This document shows, in pieces, positions 55,963 to 64,000 of a stretch of 64,000 bases of DNA. This DNA comes from Pseudomonas eucalypticola (GTDB lineage: Bacteria > Pseudomonadota > Gammaproteobacteria > Pseudomonadales > Pseudomonadaceae). The stretch's first letter is position 1. Each line of letters begins with the position of its first letter. The position numbers and the translations under genes are program-made. The notes beneath the pieces are model-generated. The model ran no database searches. It was not told where the DNA came from and saw only the letters and a list, made by a program, of their open reading frames with translations. The stretch covers positions 2,884,501 through 2,948,500 of the forward strand of contig NZ_CP056030.1 in assembly GCF_013374995.1 (NCBI RefSeq), written 5' to 3'.

Positions 55963-56187
55963 ATGTCGGACACATCGGAAGTTAGAGAAACAGGCACTGT
56001 GAAATGGTTCAACGATGCGAAAGGCTTCGGTTTCATCAGCCGGGCCACGGGCAGCGACGTATTCGTGCATTTCAGGTCTATCCAGAGCTCTGGGTTCAAA
56101 TCGTTGCAAGAAGGTCAGAAGGTGTCCTTCACGGTCACGGAAGGCCAAAAAGGTCCGCAGGCCGATAAAGTGATACCCGAGGTGTAG
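55963..56187 (+). CDS. Cold-shock domain protein, copy 1
   Basis: The ATG at 55963 gives 74 residues. [16 protein letters not shown] holds RNP1 (KGFGFI), and DVFVHF is RNP2; the end [18 protein letters not shown] is typical of CspA-family proteins, which bind single-stranded RNA and DNA. It has an 8-residue N-terminal extension (MSDTSEVRE). The gene is followed 20 bp later by a degenerate relative. Confidence 0.93.
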   Translation: MSDTSEVRETGTVKWFNDAKGFGFISRATGSDVFVHFRSIQSSGFKSLQEGQKVSFTVTEGQKGPQADKVIPEV

Positions 56188-56207
56188 CCAATCCAGGAGG
56201 CATGGGC

Positions 56208-56426
56208 ATGAACGTTGAACCGCGCGACCCCAATCACCCCATGCTTGGCACCGGGTGCATCATTGATGACCGTTGGGGGCGGCCTGTTTACTTTCATGCC
56301 CCACCGGGGCTGGCGTTCGGCCCTGGGCAACGGGTCACGTATGAGGTCGTCGACGGGCCCGACGGGGTGTTGTATGCCGTCAATCTGCGTGTCGAGGATG
56401 CTGTTGGTCCGATGGGAGATGACTGA
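56208..56426 (+). CDS. Small OB-fold-like protein, degenerate cold-shock relative
   Basis: AGGAGG at 56195-56200 favours the ATG at 56208 (7 bp), giving 72 residues, over the ATG at 56202. The sequence TGCIIDDRWGRPVYFHAPPG and GQRVTYEVVDGPDGVLYAVN lines up with cold-shock domain strands, PVYFHA matching RNP2 and the GQxV...DGPDG end matching EGQKV...EGQKG. RNP1 aromatic residues are missing, so nucleic acid binding may be changed. It lies between two cspA-type genes. Confidence 0.6.
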   Translation: MNVEPRDPNHPMLGTGCIIDDRWGRPVYFHAPPGLAFGPGQRVTYEVVDGPDGVLYAVNLRVEDAVGPMGDD

Positions 56427-56500
56427 CAGGCGACCTCAACGCGACTTGCGTGCCTCGGGGCGGCAGTGGCCGGGGTGCACCACGGCTACCGCGTCGCGGC

Positions 56501-56525
56501 CTTCCCGAGCTTCGCCCGGTCCCAC
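56501..56525. repeat. Single arm of repeat family B
   Basis: The 25 bases are identical to the arm at 17583-17607. Only one arm is present, immediately before the second cold-shock promoter. Confidence 0.8.
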
Positions 56526-56566
56526 AGGTTGGCATCCTACTCACGGGTAACTGTCAGTTCTATCAG

Positions 56567-56595
56567 TTGCGGATGCCGATCGCCAGGCGTTTATT
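56567..56595 (+). promoter_or_regulatory. Promoter of the second cold-shock gene
   Basis: TTGCGG (56567-56572), a 17-bp spacer and TTTATT (56590-56595), inside the second copy of the conserved leader (56537-56593). A small hairpin, GCGCCCG with CGGGTGC (56607-56626), lies in the predicted 5' leader. Confidence 0.65.
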
Positions 56596-56655
56596 ACACA
56601 GGGTGAGCGCCCGCTAAGTCGGGTGCTATCTTCCAACGGCAATGAGATCTCTATC

Positions 56656-56886
56656 ATGTCAGACGATCGGAAAGTGGGAACGGTGAAATGGTTTAACGAT
56701 ACGAAAGGTTACGGTTTTATCGAGCAGGAAGATGGTGGCGAGGACGTATTTGTGCACCACGCTGACATCAATTGCGCCGGATACAGGTCGCTAAAGCAGG
56801 GCCAGAAGGTATCCTACACTTTAGTAACAAACGCCAAGAGTCCGAAGGCCGAAAATGTGGAAGTAGTACCCCCAGATGCCCCGTGA
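56656..56886 (+). CDS. Cold-shock domain protein, copy 2
   Basis: The ATG at 56656 gives 76 residues. [16 protein letters not shown] includes RNP1 (KGYGFI) and DVFVHH RNP2. Both copies begin after GAGATC and ATCATGTC, showing that leader and start region were duplicated together. The C-terminus differs more (TLVTNAKSPKAENVEV). The two copies are divergent enough for an old duplication. Confidence 0.93.
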   Translation: MSDDRKVGTVKWFNDTKGYGFIEQEDGGEDVFVHHADINCAGYRSLKQGQKVSYTLVTNAKSPKAENVEVVPPDAP

Positions 56887-57101
56887 GCATGAATCCAATC
56901 CCTGACCCACGCGCCGTGCCCACGGCGCCAGGCCCATGTTCATCGCCAGCCCTCCTGTCCGCCACGCCGCCCCTCTGCGGCAACCTCGCCATTTCCCGAC
57001 TACAGTTAACCAAGCCACTGCCCCGCGCGGCGGCCCAACCGTGATCCGCCCCAACGCCCGCGGCCATGACCCGCAGGCTTTCACCTGATCAGGAGTGCAC
57101 G

Positions 57102-60100
57102 ATGGACCTCAACCGTCGTCAGTTCTTCAAGGTCGCCGGCGTCGGCCTGGCCGGCGCCAGCATTGGCGCGCTGGGCATGGCGCCGACGCCGGCGTTCGCC
57201 GAGCAGGTGCGCCATTTCAAGCTGGCCCACACCCGCGAAACGCGCAACACCTGCCCCTACTGCTCGGTCGGCTGCGGCCTGATCCTCTACGGGCAAGGCG
57301 ATGGCGCCAAGAACGTCGCCCAGAACATCATTCACATCGAAGGCGACGCCGACCACCCCGTCAACCGCGGCACCCTGTGCCCCAAGGGCGCCGGCCTGCT
57401 GGACTTCATCCACAGCCCCAACCGCCTGCAATACCCCCAGGTGCGCAAGCCGGGCAGCAACGCGTGGACCCGCATCGGCTGGGACGAAGCCCTGGACCGC
57501 GTGGCTGAACTGATGAAGGCCGACCGTGACGCCCATTTCATCGAGAAGAACGAAAAGGGCCAAACCGTGAACCGCTGGACCACCACCGGTTTCCTCGCGG
57601 CTTCGGCGGCGTCCAACGAAGCCGGTTACCTGACCCACAAGGTGGTGCGCAGCCTGGGCATGCTGGGGTTCGATAACCAAGCGCGTGTCTGACACGGTCC
57701 GACGGTGGCAAGTCTTGCCCCGACGTACGGCCGTGGTGCCATGACCAACACCTGGACAGACATTGGCAACGCCAACCTGATCCTGGTAATGGGCGGCAAC
57801 GCAGCAGAAGCCCACCCGTGCGGCTTCAAATGGGTGACCGAAGCCAAGGCCCACAACCAGGCCCGGCTGATCGTGGTCGACCCCCGGTTTACCCGCACCG
57901 CGTCCGTGGCGGACTACTACGCGCCCATTCGCACCGGCAGCGACATCGCGTTCATGGGCGGGCTGATCAATTTCCTGTTGACCGAGGACAAGATCCAGCA
58001 CGAATACGTGCGCAACTACACCGACGTGTCATTTATCGTCAAAGCCGGTTTCGGCTTCGAAGATGGCCTGTTCACGGGCTATGACGCCGCCAAGCGCAGC
58101 TACACCGACAAGTCCACCTGGGGCTATGAACTGGGCGACGACGGCTTCGCGAAAGTCGACCCCACGCTGCAAGACCCGCGCTGCGTGTACCAGTTGATGA
58201 AGCAGCACTACAGCCGCTACACCCTGGAACTGGCCAGCCAGATCTGCGGCATGCCCGTGGACGCCATGCGCAAAATCTGGGACGAGATCGCGACCTGCGC
58301 GGCGCCCGGCAAGACCATGACCATCCTCTACGCCCTGGGCTGGACCCAGCACTCCATCGGCTCGCAGATCATCCGCAGCGCCGCCATGGTGCAGTTGCTG
58401 CTGGGCAACGTCGGCATGCCGGGCGGCGGTGTCAACGCCTTGCGCGGGCACTCCAACATCCAGGGCCTGACCGACCTGGGGCTGCTGTCCAACGCCTTGC
58501 CGGGCTACCTGACCCTGGGCACCGACAGCGAACAGGACTACAGCGCGTTCATCACCAAACGCACGCAAGTGCCGCTGCGTCCTGGGCAATTGTCCTACTG
58601 GCAGAACTACAGCAAGTTTCACGTCAGCCTCATGAAAGCCTGGTATGGGGCCAACGCCACCGCCGACAATCACTGGGGCTACGACTGGCTGCCCAAGCTC
58701 GACATCCCCAACTACGACATCCTCAAGATGTTCGACCTGATGGGGCAGGGCAAGGTCAACGGTTACGTGTGCCAAGGCTTCAACCCCATCGCCGCGCTGC
58801 CGGACAAAAACCGGGTGATGAAAGCCCTGGCCAAGCTCAAGTGGCTGGTGGTGATGGACCCCCTGGCTACCGAGACCTCGCAGTTCTGGGAACACGTGGG
58901 GCCCTACAACGATGTGGACACCGCCGCCATCCAGACCGAAGTGATCCGCCTGCCCACTACCTGCTTCGCCGAGGAAGACGGCTCGCTGGTCAACAGCAGC
59001 CGCTGGCTGCAATGGCACTGGAAGGGCGCCGATGGCCCGGGCGAGGCACGCACCGACGTGGCGATCATGAGCGGGCTGTACAGCCGCCTCAAGGCGCTGT
59101 ACCAGGCCAAGGGCGGCGCCTACGCCGAGCCGATCATGAACCTGTCCTGGCCCTACAAGGTGCCGGACGAGCCCTCGCCCGAAGAGCTGGCCAAGGAGCT
59201 CAATGGTTTCGCCGTCACCGACTTCACCGACGGCGCCGGCGTGGCCGTCAAGGGCGGTTCGCAACTGGCCGGTTTCGGCCAACTGCGAGATGACGGCACC
59301 ACGGCGTCGGGCTGCTGGATTTTCTGCGGCAGCTGGACCGAGCAGGGCAACCAGATGGCCCGGCGTGACAACAGTGACCCTTACGGCATGAAGCAGCACC
59401 TGGGCTGGGCCTGGGCCTGGCCGTTGAACCGGCGCATCCTCTACAACCGCGCTTCCGCCGACCCCCAAGGCAAGCCATGGGACGAGAAAAAACGCCTGGT
59501 GTGGTGGACCGGTAAAGCCTGGGGCGGTACCGACGTACCCGACTACAAGGCCGACGTGCCACCGGAAGCGGGCATGAACCCGTTCATCATGAACCCCGAA
59601 GGCGTGGCGCGGTTCTTCGCTGTCGACAAGATGAACGAAGGCCCGTTCCCCGAGCACTACGAGCCCTTCGAAACACCCATTGGCGTCAACCCGTTGCACC
59701 CCAACAACAAGCAGGTGGTCAGCAACCCGGCGGCGCGCATCTTCGATTCGGTGTGGGAGTCGCTCGGCCAGGCCAAAGACTTTCCCTATGCGGGCACCAG
59801 CTACCGGCTCACCGAGCACTTCCACTTCTGGAGCAAGCACTGCCGCCTCAATGCCATTGCCCAGCCCGAGCAGTTCGTGGAAATAGGCGAGGTACTGGCG
59901 GCCGAGAAGGGCATCGCCGCGGGCGACCGGGTGCGGGTGACCTGCAAACGCGGGTTCATCGAGGCCGTGGCGGTGGTCACCAAACGCATCCGGCCGCTGC
60001 AGGTCAACGGCCAGACCGTGCACCAGATCGGTATCCCGCTGCACTGGGGGTTCACCGGTGTCACGCGCCACGGCTACCTGACCAATACATTGGTGCCGTT

Positions 60101-60167
60101 CCTGGGTGACGGCAATTCCCAGACCCCGGAATCCAAGTCGTTCCTGGTCAACGTGGAGAAGCTCTAG
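57102..60167 (+). CDS. fdnG: Selenocysteine-containing formate dehydrogenase alpha subunit
   Basis: The ATG at 57102 follows AGGAG. The frame runs to 60167 only if the UGA at 57690-57692 is read as selenocysteine, residue 197, at the place of Sec196 in E. coli FdnG (context ARV-Sec-HGPTVASLAPTYGRGAMTN). The protein is then 1021 residues. A Tat signal (NRRQFFK) is at the N-terminus; Cys51, Cys54, Cys58 and Cys93 bind a 4Fe-4S cluster; the rest is the molybdopterin oxidoreductase. It oxidises formate in the periplasm. Confidence 0.96.
57690..57731 (+). promoter_or_regulatory. Bacterial SECIS element of fdnG
   Basis: The UGA is followed by a stem-loop with GGTGGCAAGTCTTGCCCC (57704-57721) at its top: G-C pairs closed by A-U, a bulged U at 57706 and a loop AGTCT containing the G and U read by SelB. 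The layout matches the E. coli formate dehydrogenase elements. Confidence 0.85.
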
Positions 60168-61103
60168 ATGGCCATTCAAGACATCACCGCCCGTTCGGCC
60201 ACCACCACCGTGCCCTCGTCGGTGCGCCAGCTGGAAGAAGTCGCCAAGCTGATCGACACCACCAAGTGCATCGGCTGCAAGGCCTGCCAGGTGGCGTGCT
60301 CGGAATGGAACGAGCTGCGCGACGAGGTGGGCCACAACCATGGCACCTACGACAACCCCCAGGACCTCACCGCCGAGACCTGGACGCTGATGCGCTTCAC
60401 CGAGCATGAAAACACCGACAGCGGCAACCTGGAGTGGCTGATCCGCAAGGACGGCTGCATGCACTGTGCCGACCCCGGCTGCCTGAAGGCCTGCCCCAGC
60501 CCCGGGGCCATCATCAAGCACGCCAACGGTATCGTTGACTTCAACCAGGACCACTGCATCGGCTGCGGTTACTGCATCACCGGTTGCCCGTTCAACATCC
60601 CGCGCATCTCCCAGAAAGACCACAAGGCCTACAAGTGCACCCTGTGCTCCGACCGGGTGGCGGTGGGCCTGGAGCCGGCCTGCGTGAAGACCTGCCCCAC
60701 GGGCGCCATCGTCTTCGGCACCAAGGCCGACATGAAGGAACACGCCGCCGAACGCATCGTCGACCTCAAGAGCCGGGGGTTTGAACAGGCCGGTCTATAC
60801 GACCCCGATGGCGTCGGCGGTACCCACGTGATGTACGTGCTGCACCACGCCGACCAGCCCAGCTTGTACGCTAATTTGCCCAACCAACCTACCATCAGCC
60901 CGCTGGTGGGCCTGTGGAAAGGCGTGACCAAGCCCCTGGCCTTGCTGGCCATGGGCGCGGCGGTGCTGGCCGGATTCTTCCACTACGTGCGCGTCGGCCC
61001 GCAACTGACCGAGGAGGATGAGGAGCCCCACCTCGATCCTGCGGTGCACACGGTCGACCCGGCCGTCCACACCTATGATCCCCGCGAGGGTAAGCAGCCA
61101 TGA
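60168..61103 (+). CDS. fdnH: Formate dehydrogenase beta subunit (iron-sulfur)
   Basis: The protein is 311 residues and begins right after the fdnG stop. Four cysteine clusters for 4Fe-4S centres are visible: [35 protein letters not shown] and CTLCSDR with CVKTC. One C-terminal membrane helix ([16 protein letters not shown]) anchors it. It passes electrons from FdnG to the cytochrome b subunit. Confidence 0.96.
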   Translation: MAIQDITARSATTTVPSSVRQLEEVAKLIDTTKCIGCKACQVACSEWNELRDEVGHNHGTYDNPQDLTAETWTLMRFTEHENTDSGNLEWLIRKDGCMHCADPGCLKACPSPGAIIKHANGIVDFNQDHCIGCGYCITGCPFNIPRISQKDHKAYKCTLCSDRVAVGLEPACVKTCPTGAIVFGTKADMKEHAAERIVDLKSRGFEQAGLYDPDGVGGTHVMYVLHHADQPSLYANLPNQPTISPLVGLWKGVTKPLALLAMGAAVLAGFFHYVRVGPQLTEEDEEPHLDPAVHTVDPAVHTYDPREGKQP

Positions 61104-61753
61104 TGCCCAGACAGATACTGCGCTACACCGCCAACCAGCGCACCAACCACTGGCTGGTGGCGATCCTGTTCTTCATGGCCGGGCTATCGGGGCTGGCGCT
61201 GTTCCACCCGGCGCTGTTCTGGCTCAGCCACCTGTTTGGCGGCGGGCCATGGACGCGCATCCTGCACCCGTTCATGGGCGTGGCCATGTTCCTGCTGTTC
61301 ATGGGCCTGGTGGTGCGTTTCTGGCGTGCCAACTACTTCATCCACAACGACAAGCTGTGGCTCAAGCGCATCGACCGAGTCATGCTCAACCAGGAGGAGG
61401 GCGTGCCCCCCATTGGCAAGTACAACCCGGGCCAGAAGCTGCTGTTCTGGACTTTGCTGGCGTGCATGCTGGTGCTGCTGGTCAGTGGCGTGGTGATCTG
61501 GCGGGTGTATTTCAGCCAGTGGTTTGGCATTACCACGATCCGCCTGGCCGTGCTGGCCCACGCGGCGGCGGCGTTCGTGCTGGTGACCAGCATCATCGTG
61601 CATATCTACGCTGGGATCTGGATCAAGGGCTCGGTGGACGCCATGCTGCACGGCTGGGTCAGCCGCGCTTGGGCGCGCAAGCACCATGCGCTCTGGTACC
61701 GTGACATTACGGGCGACAAAGGCCCTGAACACCCGGACAGGATCAAGCCGTGA
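61100..61753 (+). CDS. fdnI: Formate dehydrogenase gamma subunit (cytochrome b556)
   Basis: The protein is 217 residues with four membrane helices. Haem-ligand histidines fit those in [20 protein letters not shown] and VHIYAGIW. It hands electrons to quinone. Its start overlaps the fdnH stop and its stop overlaps fdhE. Confidence 0.95.
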   Translation: MMPRQILRYTANQRTNHWLVAILFFMAGLSGLALFHPALFWLSHLFGGGPWTRILHPFMGVAMFLLFMGLVVRFWRANYFIHNDKLWLKRIDRVMLNQEEGVPPIGKYNPGQKLLFWTLLACMLVLLVSGVVIWRVYFSQWFGITTIRLAVLAHAAAAFVLVTSIIVHIYAGIWIKGSVDAMLHGWVSRAWARKHHALWYRDITGDKGPEHPDRIKP

Positions 61754-62673
61754 GAGCCACCCTGGAACCTCAACAGATCGCCGCCTCGGCCAGCACGCCG
61801 CCCTATGTCGACTTGCCTGCGGCCAACCTCTTCGCCCACCGGGCTGAACGCTTGCGCGCCCTGGCGCCGGGGCATGAACTGCAAGCCTTCCTGCGCCTGG
61901 TCGCCGACCTGAGCGACGTGCAGCAGAGTCTGCTGGACCAACCCCCGGCCGCGGCGACACCGTCGGCCGAATGCTTGCTGCAGTGCCAGCGACACGGCCT
62001 GCCACCCTTGGCTTTCGAGAGCCTGGTGCGCGATGGCATGTGGCAACCCTGGCTGCAAGCGAGTTTGCAACGCTATCGGCCGGCGGGCCCCCCCGCCGTG
62101 CGTCAGGCGCTGGCATCCCTGGAATTGGCGTCCGCCGAGCAGCGACTGGTCTGGGCATTGAGCCTGCTCAGTGGCCATTTCAGCGCCGTGCCAGCCGCCG
62201 TGGTGCCTTTCATGGGGGCCGCGTTGCAGGCCGCCTGGACCTACTGGCTGCGCAACCTGCCCAACCTGACCTTCGAACCCAGGGCCAGCCTCAGCCAATG
62301 CCCTGGGTGCGGCTCCCCGGCCATGGCCGGGGTTATCCGCCAGCGCGGCGCTCACAATGGCCTGCGTTATCTGGTGTGCTCGTTGTGCGCGTGCCAGTGG
62401 CATGTGGTGCGGGTCAAGTGCGTGTACTGCGAACAGAGCAAAGGCCTGGACTATGTCAGCCTGGCATCTGACCGCCATAGCCCGGAAACCGCGCCGCTGC
62501 GCGCGGAAACCTGCCCTATGTGCCACCAGTTCCTGAAGCTGCTGTATCTGGAGCACGACAGTGACGCAGAAGTGGTCTCTGGCGACTTGACCAGCCTGGC
62601 GCTGGACATAGGCCTGGATCAGAACGGCTTCAACCGGCTGGCGCCCAACCTGATGGTGGCGCCAGGCGGCTGA
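61750..62673 (+). CDS. fdhE: Formate dehydrogenase accessory protein FdhE
   Basis: The GTG at 61750 overlaps the fdnI stop by 4 bp and gives 307 residues. Rubredoxin-like cysteine pairs are in CPGCGSP, CSLCACQWH, CVYCEQ and CPMCHQF. FdhE binds the dehydrogenase before Tat export and is needed for its activity. In several Pseudomonas genomes selA and selB follow; here they do not. Confidence 0.95.
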   Translation: MRATLEPQQIAASASTPPYVDLPAANLFAHRAERLRALAPGHELQAFLRLVADLSDVQQSLLDQPPAAATPSAECLLQCQRHGLPPLAFESLVRDGMWQPWLQASLQRYRPAGPPAVRQALASLELASAEQRLVWALSLLSGHFSAVPAAVVPFMGAALQAAWTYWLRNLPNLTFEPRASLSQCPGCGSPAMAGVIRQRGAHNGLRYLVCSLCACQWHVVRVKCVYCEQSKGLDYVSLASDRHSPETAPLRAETCPMCHQFLKLLYLEHDSDAEVVSGDLTSLALDIGLDQNGFNRLAPNLMVAPGG

Positions 62674-62715
62674 GCCATGCCATGCACCGGGCGCGGCCCC
62701 GTGTTTCGTCGCGCT

Positions 62716-64000
62716 TCACTGCCCCTTCATACCCCACCCGAATGCGGTATGGCCACCTATGCCAAAATCCCAGAGTTTTTGCCGGGCGCCGCTGTCAGGC
62801 ACGATACCCCAGCGCTGCTGAATCCCGGGGGCAATATCGGATGTCCAGCACACGACGGAAATACCCATCTGGCTGTGATAGCTGGAACGTACCGCGTCCC
62901 ACTGCGCCAGCGACGGTATGACCCCGCCCTGCGCCGCGGCAGCCTGCACGGCCCATTGGTAGTTAATCCAGCCGTCGAACTGAAAGAACATGTACACCGA
63001 TGACACATTGACCGTGTAGCTGGCCTGGGAGCCGCGAGCATCACGCACCGTGACCGTGGCGTTGCCGCTGCGCTTGGCGATGACCCGCCCATTGCTGAGT
63101 AAATCGGCCACGCCGGCGTCACTGATGGAATAGGTATAGGGCGGCTGCCCACCACTGGCGGTACGCGTGCCATACGAGCCTGCGGGCGGGTTGGGGGGCA
63201 CGCCGTTCATGCGGTAAATGTTGCCGATGCGCAGTGGGGTGGTGTCGATGATCAGCGGTGGAATGTTGGCCCCGATACGCAAGCTCAGCGCATTGGACGT
63301 GTGGGTGATGCCCGAGCGGGTCACTCGGTACACCAGTGTCACGGTTTGGTTGGCGTGGCTCTCTACCAGCGCCTTGCTGAAGGTGAATGTCAAGGTGCCT
63401 GGCGTTTGCACCGTCTGCGCGCCACTGTTGCTGGTATTCCAGGCGACCAGCACCGAGTCGCCCTGGCCCATGCCGGTGTAGGCATCTACCTGCACGGGGC
63501 AGCCTGAATTCGGCACACTACCGGGCGACAACGTACCGCCGCTGGCCAAAGGCACCCGCGGCGTGCCCAGGTTGAACAATGGCAGCACCCGCAGATTGAG
63601 CACCCGCGACAGCGCCTCTGCGCCGCTACCCCGTGTTACTCCGTAGCGCACCGCGATTGTCTGCCCTTGATAGCGGTCCACCCAGGCCTTGCTGATGGAA
63701 AAATCGGCGACGCCACCTCCCGTGGCGGTTTGCGCCGGCGTTCGGTCGTTACCGAACAGCACCACCACTGAATCACCATTGATCAGGCCCGTGGCGGTGA
63801 TGCGCACGGTCACACCCGCCGTCACCACATAGGGGTCGACGGCGTTGCCCACCGCCTGGGGTACCGCGGGTGGGGCCAGGTCCAGGCGGGCCATTACATG
63901 CAGGTCCAGCGCTTCGGAGGTCACGGCACTGCCGCCCGCGGCTCGGGCTACCCGATACGTGAAGCGTGCGTCTCGGCCTGCGTTGGCGAAAACGATGGTC
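62716..64000 (-). CDS. Repetitive Ig-like domain protein with distinct C-terminal domain (5' end outside window)
   Basis: The frame is open to the window edge, so at least 427 residues are coded and the N-terminus is missing. Similar modules of about 100 residues recur, each with a GDSVxVxx strand (GLINGDSVVVLFGN; GMGQGDSVLVAWN) and a QTxxxxYxVTR strand before L-x-L-R-V/I (also at the edge: RFTYRVARAAGG). A BIG2-like segment (PYTYSISDAGVADLLSNG) and a C-terminal domain of about 85 residues rich in Trp (FDGWINYQWAV ... WGIVPDSG) follow. It is probably secreted or surface-bound. Function is unknown. Confidence 0.75.
   Translation of the reverse strand, partial: TIVFANAGRDARFTYRVARAAGGSAVTSEALDLHVMARLDLAPPAVPQAVGNAVDPYVVTAGVTVRITATGLINGDSVVVLFGNDRTPAQTATGGGVADFSISKAWVDRYQGQTIAVRYGVTRGSGAEALSRVLNLRVLPLFNLGTPRVPLASGGTLSPGSVPNSGCPVQVDAYTGMGQGDSVLVAWNTSNSGAQTVQTPGTLTFTFSKALVESHANQTVTLVYRVTRSGITHTSNALSLRIGANIPPLIIDTTPLRIGNIYRMNGVPPNPPAGSYGTRTASGGQPPYTYSISDAGVADLLSNGRVIAKRSGNATVTVRDARGSQASYTVNVSSVYMFFQFDGWINYQWAVQAAAAQGGVIPSLAQWDAVRSSYHSQMGISVVCWTSDIAPGIQQRWGIVPDSGARQKLWDFGIGGHTAFGWGMKGQ

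Noticed and set aside
57102-57692. fdnG as a pseudogene split by a nonsense mutation
   Set aside because: The UGA is at the selenocysteine site with a SECIS hairpin, so the gene is intact.
58029-60743. A 904-codon open frame on the minus strand opposite fdnG/fdnH
   Set aside because: It mirrors a well-supported dehydrogenase and has no family motifs; long antisense frames are expected at this GC content.

Overview
The window is about 64 kb of high-GC chromosomal DNA with a dense gene layout, and it reads as a member of the genus Pseudomonas (fluorescens or putida type). The main reasons are an MvaT-type H-NS protein, an OprD porin, phosphatidylcholine synthase, a polyol operon in the order mtlE-F-G-K-D-Y, an ahpC/ahpF pair, and Pseudomonas-style palindromic intergenic repeats. 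Species cannot be settled from this sequence alone. I saw no tRNA, rRNA, CRISPR array, insertion sequence or phage gene.

Layout. 1-2.9 kb: end of a molybdenum hydroxylase cluster (molybdopterin subunit, tri-haem cytochrome c, XdhC chaperone). 3-9.3 kb: phosphatidylcholine synthase, an Lrp regulator, a fluoride riboswitch driving a CLC-F fluoride/proton antiporter, and a two-gene ABC transporter without a binding protein. 9.4-14.3 kb: TetR regulator divergent from a tripartite EmrA/EmrB/OprM-type efflux operon. 14.4-19.8 kb: a lone CrtZ-like hydroxylase, LysR/tautomerase pair, small envelope proteins, a 31-residue membrane peptide, nucleotide nucleosidase PpnN and a GNAT enzyme. 20-23.6 kb: OprD porin, tannase-family esterase and DUF3237 protein that share a promoter motif. 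23.6-31.9 kb: old yellow enzyme with ArsR, cupin/AraC pair, and an AraC-controlled catabolic operon (MFS, FAH-family hydrolase, SDR, 2-hydroxyacid dehydrogenase). 32-38 kb: phosphatase, AlkB, small conserved proteins, galU, gorA. 38-43 kb: a compact four-gene chaperone-usher fimbrial operon. 43-46.5 kb: ahpC, ahpF, gloA, mvaT-type regulator. 46.8-54.1 kb: mannitol/polyol uptake and oxidation operon on the minus strand. 54.5-56.9 kb: a delta-60-repeat protein and a small cold-shock cluster. 57.1-62.7 kb: a selenocysteine formate dehydrogenase operon (fdnGHI-fdhE). 62.7-64 kb: C-terminal part of a repetitive Ig-like protein running off the window.

The less routine items are: the fluoride riboswitch with two candidate expression-platform hairpins; the in-frame UGA of fdnG with a recognisable bacterial SECIS hairpin; a shared operator upstream of oprD and between tannase and DUF3237; a duplicated cold-shock gene whose promoter/leader was duplicated too, with a degenerate OB-fold protein between the copies; and three families of palindromic repeats. 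No wholly undescribed multi-gene system could be demonstrated. The best candidates for new biology are the cold-shock cluster with its propeller-like neighbour, the shared-operator esterase regulon and the repetitive Ig-like protein.
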